Below are positions 42,574 through 51,565 of a stretch of 64,000 bases of DNA, piece after piece (within the stretch, counting starts at the first letter, position 1; the number at the start of each line of letters is the position of its first letter). The notes beneath the pieces are model-generated. The model had not been told where the DNA came from. It did not search any database and saw only the letters and a list, made by a program, of their open reading frames with translations. This DNA comes from Nonomuraea turcica (lineage in GTDB: Bacteria; Actinomycetota; Actinomycetes; Streptosporangiales; Streptosporangiaceae), in contig NZ_JAUZQF010000044.1 in NCBI RefSeq assembly GCF_030718205.1, forward strand, positions 1 through 64,000, read 5' to 3'. The translations under genes were made by a program, and so were the position numbers.

Positions 42574-42684
42574 TCAGGTCCAGGACACTCCAGGAGGCAG
42601 CGCCCCGCCGATGGCCATCACCACCGGGGTGATCAGCACGATGGCGGTGAGCAGCCGGGCGACCATTTCCTTCAACATCGACAT
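42574..42684 (-). CDS. 36-residue membrane peptide heading the HD-GYP operon
   Basis: The frame opens with ATG 42684 (MSMLKEMVARLL); ATG 42678 is better spaced, about five bases after GGAGG. One hydrophobic helix follows (TAIVLITPVVMAIGGAL), then a stop at 42574. It lies 20 bases before the HD-GYP start on the same strand. The ribosome-binding site and clean hydrophobic segment argue for a real small protein, perhaps binding the membrane domains of the proteins encoded next. Confidence 0.5.
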   Translation of the reverse strand: MSMLKEMVARLLTAIVLITPVVMAIGGALPPGVSWT

Positions 42685-42777
42685 GCCTCCAGGTCGACTT
42701 TCTGGGGTTCACGCTACAGAAGACGACGTGGCCGCACCGGCAGAGCGGGAAATCGCAAGCAAAGCGTAATCAAGCCA

Positions 42778-43719
42778 CTACGAGCGGCGATGTGATCTGG
42801 CCCACTCCACGGTGTTTTTGATCCCCGTGCCCAGGTCGGTGCGCGGCTGCCAGCCGAGCCCCTCGTGAGCCGGCACCGGGTCGACCGCCATGGCCGGCAG
42901 GTCGCCCAGACGCGGCGGCGCGAAACCCGGCTTGTCGGCCGCGCCCGCGGCGTCGGCGATCAGCGCATGCAGCCGCCGGTCGGTGGTCTGGATGCCGGTG
43001 CCCAGGTTGAACCTGCGCCCGTCGCCCGCCTGGCCGCAGGCCCGCACGAAGCCGTCGACCACGTCATCGACGTAGATGTAGTCGCGGGTCTGGCTGCCGT
43101 CGCCGTAGACGACGGTGGGCGTGCCGTTGAGCAGGGCGTCTGTGAAGATCGACACGACGCCGGCCTCGCCTTCCGGCGACTGGCGCGGGCCGTAGACGTT
43201 GGAGAGCACGAGCGTGGTGTATTCGAGGCCGTAGAGGGCGCGGAACATGGCGAGGTAGATCTCACCGCTCAGCTTCGAGGCGGCGTACGGCGAGCGCGGG
43301 TCGGTGGCCGCGTCGCCCGGCACCGGAATCGTGCTCGGCCGGCCGTAGACGGCCACGGACGAGGCGAACAGCACCTTGCGCGTCCGCCCCACATGGGCCG
43401 CGGCCAGCACGCGCGCGGTGCCTTCGACGTTGACGGAGGCGTCGTGCCCCGGATCGGCGACGCTCTTGCGGACGCTGATCTGCGCCGCCAGGTGGCAGAT
43501 CACCTCGGGCTGCAGCTCGGCCGTCAGATCGGGCAGAGCCGGATCGCGCACGTCCAGCTCGTGCAGCCGGAACCGGTCATTGGTGACGGCCTGGGCCAGG
43601 TTGGCCATGCTCCCCGACGATAGATCGTCCACCGCCACCACCTCATGACCGTCCGTGAGCAGACGATCGACGAGATTCGAACCGATGAACCCGGCACCCC
43701 CGGTGACCAACACACGCAT
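42778..43719 (-). CDS. NAD-dependent sugar-nucleotide epimerase (GalE-like)
   Basis: 313 residues. Extended short-chain dehydrogenase fold: NAD motif TGGAGFIGSNLVDRL, Ser-x24-Tyr-x3-Lys catalytic set in FASSVAVYG and PYAASKLSGE, and substrate loop VYGPRQSPEGEAGVV. It resembles UDP-glucose 4-epimerases of actinobacteria. Likely a cytoplasmic supplier of UDP-galactose or a related sugar for the envelope; the exact substrate is undetermined. Confidence 0.85.
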   Translation of the reverse strand: MRVLVTGGAGFIGSNLVDRLLTDGHEVVAVDDLSSGSMANLAQAVTNDRFRLHELDVRDPALPDLTAELQPEVICHLAAQISVRKSVADPGHDASVNVEGTARVLAAAHVGRTRKVLFASSVAVYGRPSTIPVPGDAATDPRSPYAASKLSGEIYLAMFRALYGLEYTTLVLSNVYGPRQSPEGEAGVVSIFTDALLNGTPTVVYGDGSQTRDYIYVDDVVDGFVRACGQAGDGRRFNLGTGIQTTDRRLHALIADAAGAADKPGFAPPRLGDLPAMAVDPVPAHEGLGWQPRTDLGTGIKNTVEWARSHRRS

Positions 43720-43729
43720 GGGGTAGATC

Positions 43730-43996
43730 CTAGTCGGCCAGCTCGGCCCTCACTTGAGCGATGCGGGCCAGCACCTTGGAACGCAGGTCAGCCGGGACGG
43801 GGTCGCAGCCGCAGTGCTTGTGCACGAGCTGCTTGATCGCCTTGTCCAGGTCGTATTCCTTCAGGCACGGGCTGCATTCGTCGAGGTGCACGCGGATCTC
43901 GACGACGTCACTGTCCGTCAGCTCGCCGTCGAGATAGGCGTAGACCTTGTCCAGCACCTCGCGACAGTCGGTGTCGTGCGGGTTGCCACAGCTCAT
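43730..43996 (-). CDS. rsrA: Zinc-binding anti-sigma factor RsrA
   Basis: 88 residues. The ZAS motif HLDECSPC (H-x3-C-x2-C) with additional Cys in MSCGNPHDTDC and KHCGCDP is that of RsrA, the redox switch that holds SigR until disulfide stress oxidises its Cys and expels zinc. The start overlaps the sigR stop by ATGA, the standard operon order. Confidence 0.93.
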   Translation of the reverse strand: MSCGNPHDTDCREVLDKVYAYLDGELTDSDVVEIRVHLDECSPCLKEYDLDKAIKQLVHKHCGCDPVPADLRSKVLARIAQVRAELAD

Positions 43997-44598
43997 TTCG
44001 ATCCCTCCGCCGGGACCAGGCCACGCTCGCGAGCATAATCCTCAAGGAGGCCCCGCAGCTGCCTGCGTCCCCTGTGCAGCCTCGACATCACGGTGCCGAT
44101 CGGCGTGCCCATGATGTCGGCGATCTCCTTGTAGGGGAAGCCTTCGACGTCGGCCAGATAGACCGCGATCCTGAACTCCTCGGGCAGCGCCGCCAGCGCC
44201 TGCTTGATGTCCCCGTCGGGCAGGTGCTCGAGCGCCTCGACCTCGGCCGACTTCAGGCCGCTCGAGGTGTGCGACTCCGCCCTGGCGAGCTGCCAGTCCT
44301 CGATCTCCTCCGTGCCGGACTGCTTCGGCTCACGCTGCTTCTTGCGATAGCTGTTGATGAACGTGTTCGTCAAGATCCGGTAGAGCCACGCCTTGAGGTT
44401 GGTGCCCTGCTGGAACTGATGGAACGAGGCGAACGCCTTGGCGAAGGTCTCTTGCAGGAGATCCTCCGCGTCCGACGGATTCCGGGTCATCCGGAGCGCG
44501 GCGGAGTAGAGCTGCTCGAGATAGGGCATGACGTCTCGCTCGAACCGCTCGCTTCGCTGCTCCAGCGTCTCCGCGTTTGTCGCGGGCACCGGACCCAC
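43993..44598 (-). CDS. sigR: Extracytoplasmic-function sigma factor SigR
   Basis: 201 residues from GTG 44598 (MGPVPATNAETLEQRSERF), chosen by likeness to the short Streptomyces form. The frame is open for up to 63 more codons (ATG 44709, or 44787), which would give the long isoform. Region 2 is RNPSDAEDLLQETFAKAF, the recognition part ends LKAWLYRILTNTFIN, and region 4 is DVEGFPYKEIADIMGTPIG. SigR turns on thioredoxin and mycothiol genes under thiol stress. A SigR-type promoter lies inside the extended frame. Confidence 0.9.
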   Translation of the reverse strand: MGPVPATNAETLEQRSERFERDVMPYLEQLYSAALRMTRNPSDAEDLLQETFAKAFASFHQFQQGTNLKAWLYRILTNTFINSYRKKQREPKQSGTEEIEDWQLARAESHTSSGLKSAEVEALEHLPDGDIKQALAALPEEFRIAVYLADVEGFPYKEIADIMGTPIGTVMSRLHRGRRQLRGLLEDYARERGLVPAEGSK

Positions 44599-44717
44599 CC
44601 CCCTAAGATCACCGGTGACCGGCTGTGGCAGGACACCGTACTCAGGGGAGGATACCCGTTGCTCCGGTACGGGCCGGGCATCAGGTAGGGGGTCGACCAA
44701 TGTGAGCATGCTCGTCG

Positions 44718-44744
44718 CAACACCCCCGCGCCGCTGTCTGTTCC
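44718..44744 (-). promoter_or_regulatory. SigR-type autoregulatory promoter
   Basis: On the minus strand, GGAAC (44744-44740), 18 bases, then GTTG (44721-44718). This equals the known SigR consensus GGAAT/C-N18-GTT. Transcription from it would begin close to ATG 44709, so its product must be the short form from a start further down. Confidence 0.75.
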
Positions 44745-44831
44745 CGCAAGATAGAAGGTACGAAGGACCCGGTGCGGGGAACGTCATACGTACCGGCTGG
44801 TAGCCCTTTTTCCGGAACCCAGGAGTCGCGT

Positions 44832-45572
44832 GTGCTGCCCATTCCGGCCGAGGAACTCAACGGCTCAGGGACGCTCGGGCCGTACTGGACGTTCTACCGC
44901 GCCGTCGCCGCCGAACAACTCAACCGATGGCTTCCCGCCGACCCCTCCGTGATCCTCGATCTGTCCGGCGGCCGTGGGCGATGGTCCGGCCAGGCGGCCA
45001 GGGCGGGACATCGGGTGATCGAGTTGCTCGACTTCCGCCGCACCGTCGACGGGCAGTCCCGATTGCGGGACGCCGACCGCGTCCGCCACATACGCGCCGA
45101 CGATCTGTCGTTCCTGCCGGACGCGAGCGTGGACGCGGTGCTCGCCGAGGAGCGGGTGATGTCGATCGAGCTCATGGCGGAGTCGGCGATGAACGACGTG
45201 GCCAGGGTGCTGCGGCCGGGCGGGCGGGCGCTGGTGTGCGTCGACTCGCTGGTGCTGGGCATGGCGATCCTGGCCGAGCAGGAGCAGTGGCAACATCTGC
45301 GGCAGACGGGCGAGGTCATGCTCGTGCCCTGGCCGGACGGCAGCATCACGCGCTGCTTCAGCAGCACGCAGCTGCGTGAGCTGCTGATCGGCGCCGGGCT
45401 GGAGGTGGAGTGGATGCGGCCGCGCACGGTGCTGTCGCCGTCCACGGTGGACCACGTGCTCGGCTCCGACGCGCGGTCCCTGACCTGGCTCGTGCGCACG
45501 GAGCTCGAAGCCCACCCGGACGACGACGACACGGTCGGCATTCACCTGGTGGCCAGCGCCCGCAAGAGCTGA
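44832..45572 (+). CDS. SAM-dependent methyltransferase
   Basis: 246 residues from GTG 44832, six bases after AGGAG. A class I methyltransferase fold is visible: motif I VILDLSGGRGRWSGQAA, DDLSFLPDASVDAVLAEE and ARVLRPGGRALVCVDSL. Substrate unknown. The gene is divergent from sigR, with which it shares a short promoter region, so SigR control is possible but unproven. Confidence 0.82.
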   Translation: MLPIPAEELNGSGTLGPYWTFYRAVAAEQLNRWLPADPSVILDLSGGRGRWSGQAARAGHRVIELLDFRRTVDGQSRLRDADRVRHIRADDLSFLPDASVDAVLAEERVMSIELMAESAMNDVARVLRPGGRALVCVDSLVLGMAILAEQEQWQHLRQTGEVMLVPWPDGSITRCFSSTQLRELLIGAGLEVEWMRPRTVLSPSTVDHVLGSDARSLTWLVRTELEAHPDDDDTVGIHLVASARKS

Positions 45573-45617
45573 TCCGCCGTTCTTCGTGTCCGGCGGCCGG
45601 CTCCCGGCGTCGGCCTC

Positions 45618-45950
45618 TTAGTGGCGGCGCTCCTGCTTGGACTGGCACTGCACGCAGCGCGCCGCCTCGGGCCGCGCCTCCAGGCGGCCCTCGGGCACCG
45701 GCTTGCCGCAGTCGACGCAGCTGCCGTACACGCCTTCCTCGATGCGCTTGATCGCCTCGATCACGGCGCGTCGCTGCGCGGTGGCCACGGTCAGCATGGC
45801 CTGGGCACGGTCGGCGTCGGTCAGGTCCGAGCCTGCGTCGGCCGCCGAATACTCGCGTACCGCGACAGGATCTCCCTGGAGCACCCCGATCGAGCGATCC
45901 AGCTCGGCGAGCATCTCTTCCAGCCGCTCACGAGCGGTCGTGACGTCCAC
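45618..45950 (-). CDS. DksA/TraR-type zinc-finger protein
   Basis: 110 residues from GTG 45950, eight bases after GGAGGTG. A helical N-terminus (ARERLEEMLAELDRSIGVL) precedes a four-Cys zinc finger (YGSCVDCGKPVPEGRLEA, then CVQCQ). Related proteins bind the RNA polymerase secondary channel. Whether this one acts with ppGpp is unknown. Confidence 0.88.
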   Translation of the reverse strand: MDVTTARERLEEMLAELDRSIGVLQGDPVAVREYSAADAGSDLTDADRAQAMLTVATAQRRAVIEAIKRIEEGVYGSCVDCGKPVPEGRLEARPEAARCVQCQSKQERRH

Positions 45951-46106
45951 GAATCCGCACCTCCGGGTAAAAAGAGGGCAACCCGCAGCGAGGACTCCCC
46001 GGATGTCCCGCCCGGTGGCAATTAGGGGCTTTTGTGGCGGTGACACCGAGTAAACGGATGCATCGCTTTCCTCACCGAATGCCCACTTACCGCGCTTCTT
46101 ACACCT

Positions 46107-46853
46107 TTAGAAAAGCGCCGTTTCCTCCCCATCAGGCAGCGGTTTGATGAGGTCGGGCCCGTTGTTTCTGACGTTGTTGACGTCCGTCGAGACCGCGTAC
46201 GCCGTGAGCCGCCCCTGTTCGGCCGGAATCAGCAGCCGCGAGGCCTGCTCGGTGTCGGTGAGCTTGGGGTCGAGCCACTCCTGCCAGCGCTCCCGCTCGA
46301 TCATCATGGGCATCCTGTCGTGGATGCGGCCCAAGTGGTCCTCGGCGTTGGTGGTGATGACGGTGCAGGTGACGAGCCACTTCAGCGGGTCGTCGTCATC
46401 CCGCGACGGATCCTTCCAGAATTCGTACAGGCCCGCCATGGCCAGCACGCCGCCGTCCTCCGGATGGATGAAGTACGGCTGCTTCTTCTTTTTCTCGCCT
46501 TCGACCGGCATCCATTCGAAGTAGCCGTCGGCCGGGAGCAGGCATCTGCGCTTGGCGAAGGCCTGACGAAACGACGGCTTCTCGGCCACCGTCTCGATCC
46601 TGGCGTTGATCAGCCGCGACCCGATCGACGGATCCTTCGCCCACGCGGGCACCAGCCCCCACTTGACGACCCTGAGCTGCCGCACCGCCCGCTCGGCGTC
46701 CTTAGGGACGCGGCTCAGGACGGCGTAGACATTCTTGGTAGGGGCGACGTTGTAGTCGGCGTTGAGCTCCTTGTCGGGCTCGGCGTCCTGCTCGACCTGG
46801 AATTCCTCGAGCAGCTCGTGCTTCTTGCGCGCCGACGCGTATCTACCGCACAT
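46107..46853 (-). CDS. SRAP (YedK/HMCES-type) abasic-site DNA-protein crosslinker
   Basis: 248 residues. It begins MCGRYASARKK, with catalytic Cys2 exposed after Met removal. NADYNVAPT, FKDPSRDDDD-type loop positions and GRIHDRMPMMIERERWQEW match the family, which traps abasic sites in single-stranded DNA. KRRCLLPADGYFEW is the conserved core. Confidence 0.92.
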   Translation of the reverse strand: MCGRYASARKKHELLEEFQVEQDAEPDKELNADYNVAPTKNVYAVLSRVPKDAERAVRQLRVVKWGLVPAWAKDPSIGSRLINARIETVAEKPSFRQAFAKRRCLLPADGYFEWMPVEGEKKKKQPYFIHPEDGGVLAMAGLYEFWKDPSRDDDDPLKWLVTCTVITTNAEDHLGRIHDRMPMMIERERWQEWLDPKLTDTEQASRLLIPAEQGRLTAYAVSTDVNNVRNNGPDLIKPLPDGEETALF

Positions 46854-46960
46854 GACCCCACAGTGCCACGTACGGCTTTCGCTCGCATGTTTGCCTCCGC
46901 CGCGTAGTCGTTATCCACAGGCTGTGACCTTGTCCTGCCGCGCCCAAGTACCCTTTGACC

Positions 46961-48253
46961 ATGTCCACTTCGCACTGGCCCGCGCCGGCCGCGACCGCCC
47001 CTGTCACCGCCACCGTTTCGCTGCCCGGCTCCAAATCGGTGACCAACCGGGCGCTCGTCCTCGCCGCACTCGCCGAGGCCCCTGGCGTCGTGCGCAAGGC
47101 GCTGCGCGGCCGCGACGCGGACCTCATGGTGGCGGCGCTGCGCGCGCTGGGCGCCACGCTGACGGCCGGCGAGGAGACCACCGCGGGCGTGGACTGGCAC
47201 GTGACGCCCGGTCCCATCCGCGGCGGCGCCGCCATCGACGCCGGTCTGGCGGGCACGGTCATGCGGTTCGTCCCGCCGATGGCGGCCCTCGCCGACGGCC
47301 CCGTCTCCTTCGACGGCGACCCGCACGCGCGCAAACGCCCGATGGGTCCCATCCTCGACGGCCTGCGCGCGCTAGGGGCGCGGGTGGACAACGACGCGCT
47401 GCCGTTCACGATCAGCGGGCCGCTGACGGGCGGCGAGGTGACGCTGGACGCGTCGGGATCGTCGCAGTTCGTCTCGGGTCTGCTGCTGACGGCGGCGCGG
47501 TTCGAGAAGGGCATCACGATCCGCCACGTGGGCCCGCCGGTGCCTTCGCAGCCGCACATCGAGATGACCGTGCAGATGCTCAGGGCGGCCGGCGTCACGG
47601 TCGACGACAGCGAGCACGACGTCTGGCGGGTCGAGCCCGGGCCGATCGCGGCCAGGGATCTGACGGTGGAGCCCGACCTGTCCAACGCGGCTCCGTTCCT
47701 GGCCGCGGCCCTCGTTACGGGCGGCACGGTCACCATCCCGGCCTGGCCCCTGCGGACAACGCAGCCGGGCGACGCGCTGCGCGGGCTGCTGACCGCCATG
47801 GGCGGCACGGTCACCAGGGCGGAGTCCCCCGGCGCGGGCGTCACCGACCTCGTCGTCTCGGGCACGGGTGAGATCTCCGGCATCGACGCCGACCTCCACG
47901 AGGTCGGCGAGCTGACCCCGACGATCGCCGCCCTGGCCGCGCTCGCGGCGACGCCGAGCCGCATCCGCGGCGTGGGCCACCTGCGCGGCCACGAGACCGA
48001 CCGGCTCGCCGCGCTCGCCACCGAGATCAACCGCCTGGGCGGCGACGCGGAGGAGACCGAGGACGGCCTCGTCATCCGCCCACGCCCGCTCCACGGCGGG
48101 ACCTTCCACAGCTACGACGACCACCGCATGGCCACGGCCGGCGCCGTGATCGGCCTCCGGGTGCCCGGCGTGGAGGTGGAGAACATCGCGACCACCGCCA
48201 AGACCCTCCCGGAGTTCGTCCAGATGTGGACGGCCATGCTGGCAGCACGATGA
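46961..48253 (+). CDS. aroA: 5-enolpyruvylshikimate-3-phosphate synthase
   Basis: 430 residues from ATG 46961 (MSTSHWPAPAATAPV); a TTG two codons earlier is also open. It performs the sixth step of the shikimate pathway to chorismate. VSLPGSKSVTNRALVLAAL, DAGLAGTVMRFVPP, SGSSQFVSGLLL and the C-terminal YDDHRMATAGAVIGL mark both lobes. It forms the usual actinobacterial pair with rsgA downstream. Confidence 0.95.
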   Translation: MSTSHWPAPAATAPVTATVSLPGSKSVTNRALVLAALAEAPGVVRKALRGRDADLMVAALRALGATLTAGEETTAGVDWHVTPGPIRGGAAIDAGLAGTVMRFVPPMAALADGPVSFDGDPHARKRPMGPILDGLRALGARVDNDALPFTISGPLTGGEVTLDASGSSQFVSGLLLTAARFEKGITIRHVGPPVPSQPHIEMTVQMLRAAGVTVDDSEHDVWRVEPGPIAARDLTVEPDLSNAAPFLAAALVTGGTVTIPAWPLRTTQPGDALRGLLTAMGGTVTRAESPGAGVTDLVVSGTGEISGIDADLHEVGELTPTIAALAALAATPSRIRGVGHLRGHETDRLAALATEINRLGGDAEETEDGLVIRPRPLHGGTFHSYDDHRMATAGAVIGLRVPGVEVENIATTAKTLPEFVQMWTAMLAAR

Positions 48254-48502
48254 CCGGGACCCCACGCCTGAAACCGGAGCCGGTCCCACGATGACCGGAC
48301 CCGAGGCCCGGCTGGTTTCACGACCAATGCTGCGGGCACGTCGGACATGTGCGACACGTGCTAGCACGCTGCCCGCATACCGACGCGAGGATCCACCCCC
48401 ACCACGCCACCCGGCCACGCTTGGGCGGCGCCCACAACCGAAAACCGGCGCGGGCCGCATCCCCTGCGGTCACCTCCGCGCCGGCCATCCATCGACCCAT
48501 CC
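48254..48502. other. Intergenic region aroA-rsgA
   Basis: No gene is supported. CACGATGACCGG occurs twice near the start (48247 and 48289), a small direct repeat that begins in the aroA stop codon region. Confidence 0.4.
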
Positions 48503-49582
48503 ATGGAAGGGAAGCAAGCGTATGGGAGCAGACCGCTGAGAAAGCGGGAGTACGACGAGGACGACGTACGGGTCAGGCCGGGCAAAGGCTCACGGCCGCG
48601 GACTCGGATTCGTCCTGCGCATGAGGACGCCGTCGAAGGTTTCGTGGTCGCGGTCGACCGCGGCCGCTACACGACGCTGGTCGAGCTCGAACGCCCCAAG
48701 GGGTCGGCCCAGAAACGCAAGCAACAGCAACACCGGCTCGTGGTCGCCATGAAGGCCCGCGAGCTGGGCCGCAAGGGCATCGTCGTAGGCGACAGGGTCG
48801 CCCTGGTCGGGGACGTCTCCGGCCGCCCTGACAGCCTGGCCAGGGTCGTACGCGTGGAGCCGCGCACCTCGATGTTGCGCCGCTCGGCCGACGACACCGA
48901 GGATACCGACGGCATCGAACGCCCGATCGTGGCCAACGCCGACCAGCTCGTCATCGTGACCGCCCTGGCCGACCCGCCACCCCGGCCGCGCATGATCGAC
49001 AGGATCCTGGTAGCGGCGTTCGACGCGGAGATCGACACCCTGCTCTGCCTCACCAAGTCCGACCTCGCCCCGCCGGACGAGCTGATAGCCCTCTACGAGC
49101 CGCTGGGCGTGCAGCACGTCGTCGTCCACAAGGGCGGCCCGCTGGAGGAGCTCCGCGAGCACCTGACCGGCCGCATCAGCGTCATGGTCGGCCACTCGGG
49201 CGTGGGCAAGTCCACCCTGGTCAACGTCCTGGTCCCGGACGCCAACCGGGCCGTCTCCCAGGTCAACGCGGTGACCGGCCGCGGCCGCCACACCTCCACC
49301 TCCGCCGTGGCCCTGGAGCTGCCGGACGGCGGCTGGATCATCGACACGCCCGGGGTCCGCAGCTTCGGCCTGGCTCATGTGTCGGTGGAAACGGTCCTGG
49401 CCGCGTTCCCTGACCTGGTGGAGGGCACGGTCACCTGTCCCAAGGGGTGCACGCACCTGGGCGACGGCTGCGCGCTGGACGCCTGGGCGGCTGCGGGCAA
49501 CGCCGACCCCACCCGCCTGGAGTCCCTCCGCCGCCTCCTGTCCAGCCGTGAGGGCACCCTGGACGAGCCCCCAAGCACTTGA
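48503..49582 (+). CDS. rsgA: Ribosome small-subunit-dependent GTPase RsgA
   Basis: 359 residues. The GTPase motifs appear in circularly permuted order, as in RsgA: G4 LTKSDL, then G1 GHSGVGKSTLVN, then G3 DTPGV. An OB-fold precedes them (FVVAVDRGRYTTLVELERP), and a Cys-rich zinc site follows (CPKGCTHLGDGC). It helps mature the 30S subunit. The start may lie slightly further in, because the first 14 codons (MEGKQAYGSRPL) look weakly conserved. Confidence 0.93.
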   Translation: MEGKQAYGSRPLRKREYDEDDVRVRPGKGSRPRTRIRPAHEDAVEGFVVAVDRGRYTTLVELERPKGSAQKRKQQQHRLVVAMKARELGRKGIVVGDRVALVGDVSGRPDSLARVVRVEPRTSMLRRSADDTEDTDGIERPIVANADQLVIVTALADPPPRPRMIDRILVAAFDAEIDTLLCLTKSDLAPPDELIALYEPLGVQHVVVHKGGPLEELREHLTGRISVMVGHSGVGKSTLVNVLVPDANRAVSQVNAVTGRGRHTSTSAVALELPDGGWIIDTPGVRSFGLAHVSVETVLAAFPDLVEGTVTCPKGCTHLGDGCALDAWAAAGNADPTRLESLRRLLSSREGTLDEPPST

Positions 49583-49634
49583 CCTCGTCTCCACACGCCA
49601 CCCCGACTGGCCGCATCCCCCGCCCACCGCACTT

Positions 49635-50020
49635 CGGCACAGACCCCTGCGGAGGAGGCCCAGGGCGAAATGCCGCACCACCCCTTCCACCTCAGCGCAA
49701 GCCCTCCGGAGTAGGCCCGGAAGGGGTGGAATGCCGCACCACCCCTTCCACCTCCGCGCAAGTCCCTCCCTGAAGTAGGCCCGGAAGGGGCGGAATGTTG
49801 CACCGCACCTACCACCTCGGCACAAGCCCTCCGGAGGAAGTTCGGGGCGAAATGCCGCACCGCACCTACCACCTCGGCACAAGCCCTCCGGAGGAAGTTC
49901 GGGGCGAAATGCCGCACCGCACCTACCACCTCGGCACAAGCCCTCCGGAGGAGGTTCGGGGCGAAATGCCGCACCGCCCCTTCCACCTCGGCGCAAGTCC
50001 CCGCCCGGAGGAGGCGGCGC
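49635..50020. repeat. 57-bp tandem repeat array, six units plus a partial
   Basis: Units begin at 49635, 49693, 49754, 49818, 49875 and 49932, with a partial one at 49989. The last three full units are exactly 57 bases and almost identical; the first three are 58, 61 and 64 bases and diverged. Each contains CCCTCCGGAGG, a short palindrome, and GCGAAATGCCGCACC. As 57 is divisible by three, long frames stay open in several registers. It fills the gap between two convergent genes (rsgA and the 50184 thioesterase). Confidence 0.85.
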
Positions 50021-50183
50021 ATCACGGGCCGGCTGGCTCGCTGGGCGGTGCAACAGACGCGGGAAGCGTCGCATCGACGAATGACGGGACGAGATGCTCC
50101 CTGACGACGAACCGCCGAACCTGAGCTGCGCGGCCCCGGCTTGTGCCGTGACCGCGTGACCCGGATCGCCGAGAGCCGGGGGT

Positions 50184-50636
50184 TCAGGTGTTGGGGCGGA
50201 GGGTCCAGGTGACGGTGAGGGTGGACACCAAGGCGCCGTCGGCGTTCTTGATGTCGACGGCCACGTCGAACACCGGCCGCTCCCCCGCGTCCAGCCGGGC
50301 GACCACCTCATCCCTGGTCGCCAGCAGCCGGGCCTCGGCATAAACCTCGCCCTTGGCGAGCTTCCGGTACTCGATCGTCGCCGACGTGGCCAGCGGAACC
50401 GCCCGCTCCAGCTGATCACCCAGCACGGACAGCATCGCGGCTCCCGACGCGGACTCGGCCAGTGTGAACAGCGCTCCGGCATGCGGGCCCGCCACGTGAT
50501 TGTGCAAATCCGGACGATCGGGCAGACGGGAAACGGCCTGGCCGTCCCCCACGGAGTCGAAGGTGATGCCCAGGGTGCGGGCAAAAGGGACGGTCTGGAG
50601 CAGCAAAGCGCCGACATCGTGCGACATGATGGACAT
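50184..50636 (-). CDS. PaaI/DUF4442-type hotdog thioesterase
   Basis: 150 residues. Hotdog fold: RPDLHNHVAGPHAGALFTLAE carries the family's His-Asn/Gly pattern and the long helix; SATIEYRKLAKGEVYAEA follows. Likely a small acyl-CoA thioesterase. It is convergent with rsgA across the 57-bp repeats and divergent from hisN. Confidence 0.83.
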   Translation of the reverse strand: MSIMSHDVGALLLQTVPFARTLGITFDSVGDGQAVSRLPDRPDLHNHVAGPHAGALFTLAESASGAAMLSVLGDQLERAVPLATSATIEYRKLAKGEVYAEARLLATRDEVVARLDAGERPVFDVAVDIKNADGALVSTLTVTWTLRPNT

Positions 50637-50726
50637 GTTACTGGCAAGTAATAGAAAGAGGAGTTACCAGAAAAGCGCCGTCTGTGACTGATGTTCTCTA
50701 TACCCGACAAGGTAGCGTGGGCGATC

Positions 50727-51518
50727 GTGCAGGGTTATTCCGATGATCTACGCCTCGCGCATGTCATGGCGGACGCCGCCGACGACATGACCATGCGGCG
50801 GTTCAAGGCTGTCGACCTCAAGGTCGACACCAAGCCAGATCTCACGCCGGTCAGCGACGCCGACCGCGCCGTGGAGGAGGCGATCCGCGGCACGCTGCGC
50901 CGGGCCAGGCCGCGTGACGCGGTCGTGGGCGAGGAGTTCGGCAAGACCGGGTGGGGCGCCCGGTCGTGGATCATCGACCCCATCGACGGCACCAAGAACT
51001 ACGTACGCGGCGTGCCCGTGTGGGCGACGCTGATCGCGCTCATGGAGTACGGCAAGGTCGTGGTCGGCCTGGTCTCCGCTCCGGCGCTCGGGCGGCGCTG
51101 GTGGGCTGCGGCCGAGGGCGGGGCGTGGACCGGCAAGAGCCTGACGAAGGCGTCCAGGATGCGGGTCTCCTCGGTGTCCGACCTGGACGACGCGTCGTTC
51201 TCGTACTCGAGCTTCGGGGGATGGGAGAAGACCGGCAAGCTCGACAACTTCCTCGACCTCGGCCGCGCCTGCTGGCGGACCAGGGCGTACGGCGACTTCT
51301 GGTCGCACATGATGGTCGCCGAGGGCTCGGTGGACCTGTCCGCGGAGCCCGAGTTGTCGCCGTGGGACATGGCGGCGCTCACGGTGATCGTCGAGGAGGC
51401 CGGCGGGGTCTGGACGGACGTCGCCGGGGTGCGGGGTCTCGAGGGTGGCAGCCTGGTCTGCACCAACGGCGTCCTGCACGACGAGGTCATCCACCGCCTC
51501 AACCGCACCACGCGATGA
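50727..51518 (+). CDS. hisN: Histidinol-phosphatase of the inositol monophosphatase family
   Basis: 263 residues from GTG 50727 (MQGYSDDLRLAHVMADAAD), chosen because actinobacterial HisN proteins begin this way; ATG-type starts up to 50691 are open. Metal-binding sites: GEEFG, DPIDGTKNYVRG and PWDMAAL. It removes phosphate from histidinol phosphate. Some homologues act on inositol phosphates, so specificity is inferred. Confidence 0.88.
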   Translation: MQGYSDDLRLAHVMADAADDMTMRRFKAVDLKVDTKPDLTPVSDADRAVEEAIRGTLRRARPRDAVVGEEFGKTGWGARSWIIDPIDGTKNYVRGVPVWATLIALMEYGKVVVGLVSAPALGRRWWAAAEGGAWTGKSLTKASRMRVSSVSDLDDASFSYSSFGGWEKTGKLDNFLDLGRACWRTRAYGDFWSHMMVAEGSVDLSAEPELSPWDMAALTVIVEEAGGVWTDVAGVRGLEGGSLVCTNGVLHDEVIHRLNRTTR

Positions 51519-51565
51519 CAACACCTGCTCGGGGGCGGCGTTCAGGTGCCGTTCATCCTTGATCG

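Noticed and set aside
49635..50020. Possible CRISPR array
   Set aside because: The units are contiguous with no unique spacers and no cas genes are nearby; it is a plain tandem repeat.
48590..50710. A 706-codon open frame on the minus strand
   Set aside because: It runs antisense through rsgA, the 57-bp repeats and into the thioesterase gene in another frame; the product is low-complexity and the three real genes explain the region.
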